From: Patiria miniata | Lineage: Eukaryota; Echinodermata; Asteroidea; Valvatida; Asterinidae | DNA: 64,000 nucleotides | Direction: 5' to 3' | Assembly (NCBI RefSeq): GCF_015706575.1 | Contig: NW_024037047.1 | Coordinates: forward strand, 6,142,632 to 6,206,631 | Shown here: piece after piece, positions 36,361-48,200 of the stretch | Numbering within the stretch: the first letter of the stretch is position 1 | How the letters are laid out: each line of letters begins with the position of its first letter | Position numbers and translations under genes: made by a program | Notes under the pieces: model-generated | What the model was told of the DNA's origin: nothing | What the model saw: only the letters and a program-made list of their open reading frames with translations | Databases searched by the model: none

Positions 36361-37619
36361 CTAATATTTGTATTATTCTTCATTTCTGCCATTAAGAGCG
36401 GCAAATAAATGTGTTTTATTTGTTTTGTGACTTTTGTGACTTTTGTGACTTTGTGATTACAATTCAAGAAATCGGAGCGTGCATGAACGATTGCGCAAGA
36501 GCAGTTACAGATCCATGAAGGACTTATATTGACTAATCGATAAGGAAATATTTTATATCCTTTTTTATATATTATTTTATCGGAATTTTTTTTTAAATCA
36601 TGCACAGGACTTCGTTCACATTTACAACCATTGAGAAATGGTAGTGCAAAGCGGTGCCATGCGCGCCCTATAGGCATTTCATACAGTTTTCTTTCTTGAA
36701 GGAATTGTGAGATGATGATTGATCAGGAATGCCTTGGATGCGATGTCCATATTTTGCAATTTGTTTTTAAATATTTCTTGCGCCGAGTTCCGGGAAAATA
36801 ATAGGCCATAAAAAAGCAAGACAATCGAAATCTGGAATTTGAAAAACAACACAGTTAAAATCTAAAGAACAAACCAAAATAAGTGAATGCTTTAGTCTAT
36901 TTGACACAAGGGAGGGGTACGTATAACGCACGAGCAGCTATTCAACTTTCCAAGAAAATAATTGTTTGTTCTTGAAGATATCCATGAGGGGAATCCCCCA
37001 ACAAGTACCCGCTAGACGAACATAGCCTAGCAGCCACACGTGGGTTGTTACTCAACGGTACCCATACGTGCATTTTAGGGTTGAGCTGATCATGGAGCTG
37101 ATGGCTTCCAAGCTATAACTAATTGGTTCAGTTTCAAGCGCCGTTGCACCTTTCGTGGAAGCCGTGGCAGGGTCTTTTAACGCAGGGCAGAGGTTTTTTT
37201 TATTAGTAGTGAAAGTTTGTACCCCTTTGTGCCACGTCTCCAGGCATGCGCGGAATGTTCAGCAAACCGAAACTTCTTTTTATATTTGTTCTGGAAATCT
37301 AAAGTACTTTCAGTTCGGTTCTCTCGGACCTGTTACGTGCAAAGCGTTAATAAACTAAAAACCTTCAAATTGGTCGTAAAGGCCTATCCAATTCCGGAGT
37401 TGACAATAGAGGAAAGCGTAATTACCACACACAATCGCTTTCAAAATTCAAGTAGTACAGTAGGCTAATTCCCTCCCCCGCTCTTCTTATTCATTTTCAC
37501 AAACGAAACCATGTTTACAAACGAAAATATTTTTATTGAGAAATATTACCCCTTTTGTCAGCCCCCCCCCCATTAAAAAAACACAGGCTGAGAAATGCCA
37601 TTTAAAAGAAGGATCAACT

Positions 37620-38660
37620 CATGAGAAGTAATATTGAGGTTCTGAAAAGAACCAAAGGTATGAGGCCTAAGGAGTATGCCCTAAAGTTCCGAACCAAAGG
37701 TATAGGCCTATGCGGTGTGAGGTATAAACTAATGAGAAGCAAGTTCGGTTTGTTTTCTTTTCAAAAGAACAAACGGTATATGCCTATGGATTCTGGAGAA
37801 CTAGACGAAGAAGCAATATGGGTAGCTGAAGTTCTGAGAACAAAACGTTTTATGTGATCTGTAGAGAATATAATTATATCACTGGGTCTGATAACAAGGA
37901 CAAGATAGTATTTCATGAGAAGTAATGGTGTATGTTAAAGTATATGGGGCATAGGAGCAGTTCAGAGGTTGAACCTCATGCGAAGTAGTTAGGTTCTGAG
38001 AAGAACCAAAGCCTATCATTGGGTTTGAGAACGAGAACATGATAAGGTACGTAGTAACTCATGAGAAGTAATATAGGTTCTAAGAACCAACACGCATGGG
38101 TTATGAGAACCAGAGGTCGGGCCTACAAACTCACGAGGAGTAATTGGAGTTCTCAACCAACCGTTTTTATGTGTTATAAGGAGAACCATAGCTATATGAC
38201 GTAATTATGGCTCTGAGAAGAACTAACAGAATAGGCCTGTTATTACGTCGGAGAACTCGAACAAGAACTCATCAGAAGTAATAAGTTTCTGTGACACCGG
38301 AACCAAAGGGATATGAGGTATCAGGAGAACCCCACGAGAAGTTCGAAGATGTTATTGGTCTGAGAACAATGAGATCTAGCTAAGGAATTTTTAACTCATG
38401 AGATTTTGTAAAACATGTATAGGTTTAATATGAGAACCAAATATAAACGTATGAGATAAACCACGAGGGGTAATTACTGAGAACGTCAGAAATTGTTCAT
38501 GCGATCTGTCGAGAAGTAATTATAGTTCTGAGAACGACATACTACTGTCTGAGAACTAAAGAACAAGCATTACTCTTGAGAAGTAAGCTTTATGAGAGAA
38601 GTAAGCTATGTGATGGGGTTAACTCACGAGGAGTAAGCTATCAACTCACGGTCACTTTGA
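37620..38660 (+). repeat. Degenerate GAGAAGTAAT tandem array
   Basis: The phrases ATGAGAAGTAAT, GGTTCTGAGAA and GAACCAAAGGTAT recur dozens of times in the same order over about 1 kb, with variable spacing of roughly 35-90 bp. It is an old, heavily mutated minisatellite. A 78-codon open frame at 37,621-37,857 consists of the repeat and is not a gene. Confidence 0.8.
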
Positions 38661-38699
38661 AGAAATTGACCGTACGCTGCATGGACCGTCACAGTTGGT

Positions 38700-40600
38700 C
38701 CATCATCACACGCGCCATAACATGCCCTACAAATTGTAGGCGATCGGATGATAAGTGTAGGTCAGTGTATATTCGGATCTGCACGAAATAGTGCAGTTCA
38801 GGCAGAATGTTGGAGGTCAGAAGATTGCAATGGTTTGCAATATCTGGTTCATGAACCATAAAGCCTTTTAGTTTTATGGATTGATCGAAATGTTCCACGA
38901 ATATCATGGGACGGTTTGCATTACTGATTTGATTTTGTGCATGCAACGCAATTTGTCCCCACAATGCAACGCAATATTATACCTTCACATATTTTTGGTC
39001 TGGCGGCTATCCGTATTAATGGAGCATTGTTTAAGATTCTGCAGGTTCATTACATAAAAGGTCAATGAATTCTTTATACAGATCGCCCTTCCTTGCATGT
39101 CAACCCTTTGTTGTCTTTGAGATCTACTCCATCCGACAACTTAGAAACTAGAGAGGGCTAAAAATTCATTTGTACCCTTGCTATTTTCAAGTTTCATCCT
39201 AAAAATAAATAGATTCCATTTCTAAATTGTTCTTTTTCTAGCAATTCACTTTTAAATGAGACATCGGCCGAAAAAAAAAATTGCCCAATGTTTAGTTATC
39301 ATGAACTATTACTTTACAATTTCTATTGGCTGCCACATAATTCCCGTTTAGGCTCGCGGGATAGGCTGGTTCCCGACCCACAATCAGAATCGACAATGTA
39401 GTTTAAACATTATAGAAAAAAAAATATAGAATTTTGCAGTAAATTCACCCCTTTACACATTTAGGCCACGCCTACAAATTAGGCGGAAAATATGACTTTT
39501 AAAATGCATAGTTTGCACTTGTAGATTAAAGGTTTAATTCATCAGACTCGTCTTGTGTGCACAGCATTCCTGTGCGGCTGAAATCTATTATATTTTGGAA
39601 AATTATGGTTAACTGGTTTAAAGTAATTACCTTTCCTCCCACTCGTAAAAAATGAACAAGAAAACTGAAAACGAAAGGTAGTTCTCAACAAGTTTTGAAA
39701 ATTCTCGATGGGTTAGTTTAGCGCATTTTTTCCCTTTCGATTTAGCGCCCCCTATTTGAAACAAAATTGTGTGTTTGAGCGTGGGTGTTCGGAGTTGGGT
39801 TTGTGTTGTAATTAACAGGGTTCCGACAGCAAGTCAAATTTTCATGGGGAATTAAAACTGAAAGCACCTGAGTATTATTAAGGTTTTGTACAAGTACCAA
39901 TTTTGGATCGTCTAAAAGATCCAGTTTCACCTTTAGTGGATTAAACTAGGGAGCATTTTGATCCATAAAAGCGTTGGAGGGGGTTTTCATTGACCCATTT
40001 ATGAGCTGTGAAGGCAAAACATTTAAAGTTTCAGTTCAGTTGAGGGGGTGCATTTTCCCTCACTTGAAAACAATTATCAGGATGGCATATAGTGCACAAA
40101 ACGAAACAATATAAAATCTCAATTGATAGTGTACAATGCAACAATAATTGAAGGTTGGTTGTGTGCGTGGTTTTTTTTTTTTTTTTGGTTTTTGCTTGTC
40201 AGTACTGATATTTTTTTCTGGACGACGTCATGTGCATGGCCATTTAACTCCTCTTTAATGTATATACGAGATCACAGATTATTGGTCCTTTAGTTTATTA
40301 ATGAAGAACTCAACCATATAACAATCAGAATGATACGTGAATATGGTCAAGGAACGTGATGTAAGGGTGTGTTACTATTAAGGGAACTTATTTGATTAAA
40401 CCATGAACACTTTTTTCCCCACGAGTCTCAGGATAAAAACGGCATTTCATACTTATTTTGAAATCAGCTTTTATTTCCCTCCCCATTGTTTTTAAAACAC
40501 GTGCGGGTACATTTTGATCATAATATTGCTGAATTAAGATAATCATGATAATGGGGAATTAACTGATTGATTTTGACAGCCAACTGTGGCATACGTGTGG
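38700..40600. other. Intergenic, one MITE fragment
   Basis: 39,165-39,405 is a copy of the second MITE family (TTCAAGTTTCATCCTAAA, TTTCTAAATTG, GGCTGGTTCCCGACCCAC, CAATCAGAATCG). The rest shows no exon or bounded repeat. Confidence 0.45.
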
Positions 40601-40655
40601 AACTGTACACCACATAATTGCGATAAGTGGCCGACCGCACACGTAATGGCACCAT

Positions 40656-40702
40656 GTACTGTGCACGTACATGTACTGCACATGTACTTACGTGTACAGT
40701 AC
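40656..40702. other. GTAC cluster upstream of spdef
   Basis: Six GTAC tetramers fall within 47 bp, embedded in largely alternating purine-pyrimidine sequence with overlapping short palindromes such as ACATGT and GTGCAC. It lies about 300 bp upstream of the spdef TATA box. This could be a Z-DNA-prone tract or a clustered binding site. Its function is unknown. Confidence 0.4.
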
Positions 40703-40786
40703 ACGACTGTCCATTACATTGTATACTACACGTGTATCCCGTGTTGTACGTGACCTATGAGCAAACCCGCATAGCTCGAGAATAAA

Positions 40787-40998
40787 CCAATCAAAACACT
40801 CAGAAGTGAAGTCATCTCGGCCGTTCTGCCAGTCACCAATCAGAACGAGTGGTTGTGAATAATTCATAGTGTAGGCGGGGCTTCACGGGCCGTGCCTTCA
40901 CACATGGGCCGGCTGGGTGCTGTTTGTTTGATACGCACGGTGTAAACAGCTGATGGTAGGTCCAGAGTATAAAAGCTAAATCGGAAACAATACACCTC
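40787..40998 (+). promoter_or_regulatory. spdef: spdef core and proximal promoter
   Basis: Two CCAAT boxes (40,787-40,791 and 40,836-40,840), a GC box GGCGGGGC (40,874-40,881), a forkhead-type site TGTAAACA (40,941-40,948) overlapping an E-box CAGCTG (40,947-40,952), and a TATA box TATAAAAG (40,968-40,975) are arranged in normal order. Transcription should start about 30 bp downstream, near 40,998 (CCTCAGAAA). The predicted transcript runs into a consensus donor at 41,112. The forkhead and E-box sites are motif matches only. Confidence 0.7.
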
Positions 40999-41111
40999 AG
41001 AAATCAATTGCTGCAGTGAGTGAGAAGCGACTTGTGAATGCCAAACACTTCAGTAACACGTGCAACAACTACACAGTTGTAGTTAGCGCCTCAGCAATAT
41101 TGCAACTAAAT
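40998..41111 (+). other. spdef: spdef exon 1 (5' UTR)
   Basis: The exon runs from the predicted start site to the donor AAAT|GTAAGT at 41,111/41,112. In the main frame a stop (TAG) lies at 41,084-41,086 with no later ATG in the exon, so translation must begin in exon 2. A short upstream frame (41,038-41,082; 14 codons, starting MPNTS) lies wholly inside the exon and could dampen translation. The exact start site is inferred from the TATA box. Confidence 0.6.
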
Positions 41112-42159
41112 GTAAGTTTCGAAAAAGAAAATATTGTCGTCAAAGTTTTATTCTTTGCTTCATTAATTTTCTGACAACTCTTTACTGCAGTTTTTTTTTT
41201 TTGCAGGGGTAGCCTACATTCTTTCCATCTAATATAAATGTAAAAACATTACTTGTCTAACAATACTGCATTACCTCTAAACTTTTCACTTTTCTTGTTT
41301 AATAACCATCATGTACATGTATATAGTAATGGTGATGGTTTGGTATTTTTTTTATGACAATGTATTTGTTAACAAATAAACTGTTTAACAATCCACGTTC
41401 GTAGTGGAAGTGATGATGCATTTCTCCCGAATGATGCTGGTATATATAGATATTGTTTTGGGGGAAAAAATGTATGCCAGTAATATTCTGCATTCGTAAG
41501 CGGGCTTGCCACGAACTGAATCGTGCCACCGTGCTGCTTTTTGCAAGTTGGTTCAAGTTGTAACCGCATGTAAACCGCATCCAATATCGAAACCAGTTGT
41601 ACTGCCTTGCAGCGATTTTTAATTGTTTCCGAGTACAATAGAAAGACAATCAAAAAGTGCTGTTTCACTTTCGGGGGCATTCAAGGGTTTTTTTGTACTA
41701 CTTGTAAGCTTGCGTAAAGCGAAATAGAGGCGGACCAGACTTTATTGTTTAGAGCACAGACCGCATGGATACGTTTGGGGGATTTGGGGAAGTAATCGGC
41801 AAATATTCAAATTTAAAAGGAACTACTTGTGAATTATACAGCCACGTGGAAAATAAGTCAAAATACTTGAATTTTCCCCCGATCGGCAGCTTTTTTGAAA
41901 ATAGGGTTTATAGCAATAAAGTGAAAAATAAAAATTACCAAATGTACAATATTATGCGCAACTAAATACAGTCATTGTCTGGTACCATACAGATTGTTCA
42001 TCTTACAAAAAAGTTTGTCTGACATATAAATTCTCAACATAAGTGGAACACAATTGATGAGAAAGTGTATGTCAGGAAAGTAGTTGTGTGGTTGTTGGAG
42101 ATGTGGGTTTTCCTTGATCTTGGTGAAAATAATAATTGGATGATTTTTTTGGTCTGTAG

Positions 42160-42263
42160 ATATTGAGACTCCAGCAAGTACCGACGTCAACATCGCCAGC
42201 AGAATGTATAGAGCAGGAGAAACGTGCACACTCAACCCACTACAGTTCGGCGGATTCGGCCAG
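42160..42263 (+). CDS. spdef: spdef exon 2, carries the start codon
   Basis: The acceptor TTTTTTGGTCTGTAG ends at 42,159 and the donor CCAG|GTAAGA follows 42,263. Translation starts at ATG 42,204 and gives 20 residues ([20 protein letters not shown]), ending in phase 0. This short N-terminal exon is easily missed by open-frame scans. It is supported by both splice sites, matching phase with exon 3, and the upstream stop in exon 1. Confidence 0.8.
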
Positions 42264-45200
42264 GTAAGACCAAAATCTTCACGGTTAATTTTTGTTAACA
42301 CCACAGCTGGAATTTAAGTGGAGAAATATTACTCGGCAATCGACTAAACTATTGGCATTTTCAACATTTTGCAAATCTCACAAACGAGGCGCTACTAAGC
42401 GGGGTCTTTTTTCTTTTTAATCTTACTCCTTTTCCAGGATAAAATTCAGTTCTTTCTGACTTATCGTCTATTTTAAAAAAATCACTCGAACGAGGATCAT
42501 TATTCAAACTTGACAAGGCAGCCACGTGTTTCACCATCACGGAATCTTACACTAAAGAAGTTTCGCAATCGTCCTATCTTTGAAAAAAAAAGGGACTGCG
42601 GATATTTCCCCAATCTGACAGCAAGTCTTTTGATCAGCTATTCTTTTGTTGTCCATTTACACTGACTCTAAATGGAAATTTGAGGAAGTGTACCATATCT
42701 TTCTTTTGTGTGAATTTATGAATGAAAAAAAAATGGTGTATAGACGATTTTATGAATGGAAATGGTGAGTACTGTAATGGTGGATACGATTGCAATGATG
42801 TTATTACATATTTCGAAATTCTGAACTATAAAACAAACCAACCGTGTATTACCTAATATAGATATTATACATGTAGTTATTTTATGCACAAAGAAACATT
42901 ATTATGCATATTAAACAAATCTCTAATTTAACCAAATGCAGACTCCACTGACGAAATAATTAATTAAAAAACACTGAATTCGATCTAGAAAGTGCTCGTT
43001 ACCTAGTAATACCGGCGTCTGGAAGCTCAGTCATTCATTTTGATTTATTAATGGACCTTGAAACACGGCTCATCACTTTCAAAAATTAATGGAGTCATAG
43101 TCAATGGTGAAGTCTATAACAGACTGATTCTGAATTAACCAAGTAAAAGATAGGGCATGCTTTACTTGGGAAACGGAAGTACACGACGGTAATTAAAAAA
43201 AGTCTGGAAGCGATTAAATCTCTCCATTGTTGGGTTGACTGGCTAAGGAGACGGGTTGTATTAAAAGCCCCACCGGGTAGAAAGCCGTCCCTTCCCCGTG
43301 GCCTGGCCCAGTCAAGTCACGGGGCATTAATAGGGGGCTTCCGGGGCGTCACGATTCAGCAATATGCCGCTCGCCACCAAAACAAAAAACCCCGGGCTCC
43401 AAGTCACGAGAATAATTTGCTTGAGTGTTTAAAGTCATTATTGTACTAAAGCATTTTTGTTTCCAGATTTAGGCTGAGGGTGAAGGTTGCCTTGGGAATG
43501 GGAGGTTATCCTCCCAATTCTATCTTCTTTTTCTGAGAAATATTGCAAATCAATGAATTTCTTTTTGTACACGAACAACTTAACTGATTTGAATGTCGTG
43601 TTAACATTGAACCACTTTAAGAATGGTTTAATGTGCCAAATATCTGACAACACCTCGGCTCTCAGAAAGAAAATACCAAACGTATAATATGCTGACTTTA
43701 AAAACTGGAATAACCAGGGGTGTGAGTGACCACTGATAAAAATAGCTGAAAACAGCTAAAAAGGGTGTAAAAAAAAGCTGAACTTTGGAAATCTCCTATA
43801 CTTTTGCACACAGCAAGTGAGGAAAAAAAAATACTGAAATCCAAAACAAAAAAAGCTGAAATCAGCTTTAAAGCTGAGATTTCACACCCCTGATAACAGA
43901 AACAGCACTCAGAGAAAATTGAATACAAATTTCTATGAAATTAAAAAAGGAAAATCATTATGGAAGCTAAAACTTAATGATATACCAAACAATACGTTTG
44001 TATTGTAAGGCCAATTGAAAATGAAAGAAAGGTATGAAAATAAAATCGGTCACAGAATTAAAAGCCCTGTACACAATGCCATTTTACTCTGTGCAAAAAG
44101 GTCTGGTTTTTCAAGGTCAGCGCTTATTGTGTGGGGAATTCGGTCATCGTTTTCAATGGCGCGGCACAACCAGTGGCTTCGTGGAAACCCGGTAGAGTCG
44201 GGACGAGGGGTTTTCCCTTCGCTTCCCCGGGCCCACACAGCTGGTGATGTGATATCGCAGGGCAGATAAGCACTCAGGGTCAATGACAACTTCAACCGCA
44301 TGGCGCGCGCGCTGTGATTGGCGCCCACTGCATCAATGGCAAACCCCCGGGACCGCAATTGGTGGAGCCAGTCAATGGCGTGACGTATATAGTCGGTGCC
44401 AGGATTGGTGTTGCCAAGTGTGGTGGCATGGTATGCGATTGCGATTGATGCTCTGAGAAGTCTTGACGTCATTTGAAGATTGACTACAATACCCGGGTTT
44501 ACCCAAAAAAATGATTCACTGATATTTGGTTAATCTGTTTCCATTCAGACAACCTTACGAACCGCACAACGTACCAAAACCACAGACCACAAGTTTACAA
44601 AACTTGATATGACGTGATGTTTATAAATAAATGAACTACGTCATTCACGTCTCTAACACCTAATAAACCATCGGGAAAGTTGTGAATACAAGATAAACAG
44701 TACAACCAAACCGATACTTTCTTAACACTCCCCCCCCCCCCAGTCTGCACAGATTTATTATGGGATTTTTTTTCATTCTGCAAACATTAAATACGCGCCA
44801 AATCAAATTCCATTCTATTTTGATTCTGTAAGACATGTGATTGTTCTCTAAGACAATGAACCTAAACCGTGAGGCATGGAAAACGACAATACCTCAACCA
44901 AATCAACATTTTTGATACACACTTCTTCAGGACAGTTTCTGATCCGACAACAAAACACGGTAAGGCAGTGATATGCCATTGACCTGTATAACCACTGCAT
45001 GCTATCACCGATAACGAGTTCTATGTAAGACGTTCGTCGTCATGAGTTCTAAGAAACCGTTCAAGGCAGTGCGGTCCCCGAGCAAGTTTACGGCCGCACG
45101 CATGCATTACACACTCTCAAGGTCAACCAGTGACACCGTATCGAGATTATTCCACGAGTACAACACCCTAACGAAACCGGACGTGAAGACTGGTTAATGC

Positions 45201-48200
45201 CAGTTCGAAGATGATCAATCCAGATTTTCACCGTGAAACGAAAAAAAAAAGTTCATTGTCCTTGCAAATTTACCTGGCTTCCGTCCAACATTCGTGATAA
45301 CATTTTTTTTTATGAGTTGGTACGCGCAAGCCTGCACGCGCTCCCTGTCTGCAAACAAGAACAAAGGGCAAAGTGTAAAATGGAAGCGTTTGCTTGCAAT
45401 TTCGAGAAGCATGCTGAGCATGCTAACAACAAACGGCTACTGCACTGCTAAAAAAAAAAGGATTTTGTACTTTTCTTGATAATTATAAGAAAATATACCT
45501 TGATTCCAAAACTGTTTTCTTTCTTGTCATACTCCCTTGAAATTTGCTAGGGAGTACGACAAGAAAATATATCTTGAAACGACATTATTTTCTTATGTAA
45601 GAACATTATTTCTAGCAGTGTGGTAAAAAAACAAGCAGTCACGCAGCTTTATTTATGAAACGACGTCACTTAAATTGATATTAATCACAAGAAGTGGTGC
45701 TTGAAACTCAACAACCATGTCAGCAAATATTTGTTAGTATGTTTCAGGGAAATTCAATGCTTACTTTAGCTTCTCTTGACGTAGCTGTTCAGCTCTTTGG
45801 CCCAATATTTACAAAAATGACTTATAATACAATACTTCCGTTTCAACGAGGAAAGTAAATGATAAAAAAATATTAGATTTATCTAAAGGGTAAGAACTGC
45901 ATGAGAGATGATGCACCGGCAAATTAAATAAACAATGAGTACACATTTTAAAGTGTTTCTTTTTTTTCTCAATTTGATGACTTTCCAGGAACTGAAACCC
46001 AGTCTGGACTTCAACATGTCCGGTGACTTCATCAATTTCGACTTGGCTTCCACCCAGTTCAACGACTTCTTCAGCTACAGCTCGGTCCCTGCAATGGCTG
46101 ACGACTCCGAGATGGAGTGCGCCCTCAACGAAGAGACGATGCAAACCCACGAGCCGACCATTAAGGTGGAGGTGCCGGAGCCGTCATCATTGACTGAATT
46201 GATGGCGCCCCCACAGAGCCAGTATGATGAAGACATGGACCAGGTCCAACAGCTGATTGTGCGGGAAGTCATGGGAGACATTATGACAGCTTGCCAACTG
46301 ATCGACATCCCCACAGGTGTGTATGACAGGAAGCCTGTGGGTGTTTGTCATGAGTTTTGTCACACTGAATACCAACAAATGTATCAAAGCCCACTCATGT
46401 AACTCTAAAACATATTCCAACATTCTTGTGCCAATGATAATCAAACTTAAAACATAAAAAATACTATCCTTCAATCTAAAAACAAAGCAACTAATGAGGA
46501 AAAATAAAGAAAGAAAGAAAAAGAAAAGAAAAGAGGTTTGCAACTGCTCAATTTTATTTGATCAAAATGTACAAAATATCCAATTGGAAAACGTTGCAAA
46601 CAAGTAAAAGAGAAAAGTGTTGCCAGCTTGCTTAATACAAGTCATGTGCAACAATTCAGCTGTTTGAGATTTACCCAATAATGCTATCCAACATAAATAA
46701 TTACAACACTGCAGGACAAATTTCCTGCATAACTTATCAGGAGCAAATGTTCAACTGATCGTGAGAGATATGACCTAAAGGTCAAAAGAAAATGAGGCCA
46801 TAGACCTCCATTTCACTTGAAACAGGAAAGGAAGTGACAAAACAGACCACATTTCCTGCTGCTGAGGAAGTTGGGAACCAGAGAGTTCCAGATGGGAAGT
46901 GGTGAAAAGTCAAGGCATTCTCAGAGATTCAGATATGTGTCAATCTCGGAGCCAATCAATTATGTAAATGAGGCAAACAGGTGGATGCCATGCCCCCCCC
47001 CCCCCGACTCAGTTTAAAACTTTCATGAGATCTATTGGATTTTACCTGCACTAAATACTCAATCAACAACATCATAACAAATCTCAAAATGATGCCAGTT
47101 TGGCATCTGCCACTTGTACTTAAATAAACTTATGGAAAGTCAACAAGAAACTTCTCAACATCTGGTGACATGAAAGTATTCACAGAAACATTGCATTGAT
47201 TGCATTGCACAAAATGCTCTCGATCATAATGAAAAAACCACTTAGGAAATTATGTCAATGAAATATGTACATTACCGACAGAAATCTAATGAACAATCCA
47301 TTAAACAATCCTGATACAACTTCTAAAGAAATTCAGAATACCATTATTATGCGCATCTGCTGCATATATTGTGACTTGGCTCTTTTTGGTCAAAAGTTCT
47401 AGATTTTTAAAATCTTTAATACGATCCAAAAAACAATGAACCAGGATCCAATTTCATGAAGCTATTAAGAAAAACTGTGTTGCTAACTCACATTCTAAGC
47501 TGTAGCAGAAAAGTCATTAAAAGCAATTGATATTCTTTGAATCATTGGCTGGCAATTTGGTTTGGCTCAGTAAATCCTTTCTTGGCTTTGCATATCCATG
47601 AAAAGTATTTCAATTCCAGTTCAAACATATATTTTTAACTGGTTCATTACCTTTGGTTTCTCAATGTGTAGATCCATACACGTGGAACTCGGAGCAGGTT
47701 CAGAAGTGGGTGGAGTGGACGAGGCACCAGTACCGCCTGCCCGAGATCAACATTGGGTTCTTTGCCATGGACGGGATGAGGCTTTGCAACCTGACCGACG
47801 AACAATTCAGACAGATCCTGCCCAAGTCGGGAGACATCCTGTTTGCGCACCTGGACATCTGGAAGAATGGTGAGAAAAACAATTACAAATTTGAAATTGA
47901 ATTTCAAAGTTCATTCAGTTATAGATGTTGATTGGTACTTGTTGCAAATCTTAACATTATTGGCTTGGATAAACTGAGTACATCTTTTTGACCAAGTTTC
48001 TATCAACAAAATATATCTTGATTACAAACCATTGTGGTGTTTTACATACTCATGAATATTTAAGTTTCCTAATGAGTATTTAAATTTCCTAATGAATATT
48101 TAAATGTCTTATTCTGTTGCAGCTACAAGAATGAAGTTTGCCGATGCGATCTTGTCCCCCTGCATCCCAGTCCCCCAGGTTCCGTTGGACGAAGTCTGCA

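Noticed and set aside
41299-41680. 116- and 103-codon frames on the - strand in spdef intron 1
   Set aside because: The two frames overlap each other with no domain or splice support.
44050-44472. 140-codon open frame on the - strand
   Set aside because: It arises from GC-rich composition in an spdef intron. There are no splice sites or domain.
46187-46543. Antisense open frame over spdef exon 3
   Set aside because: It is a shadow of the real coding strand.
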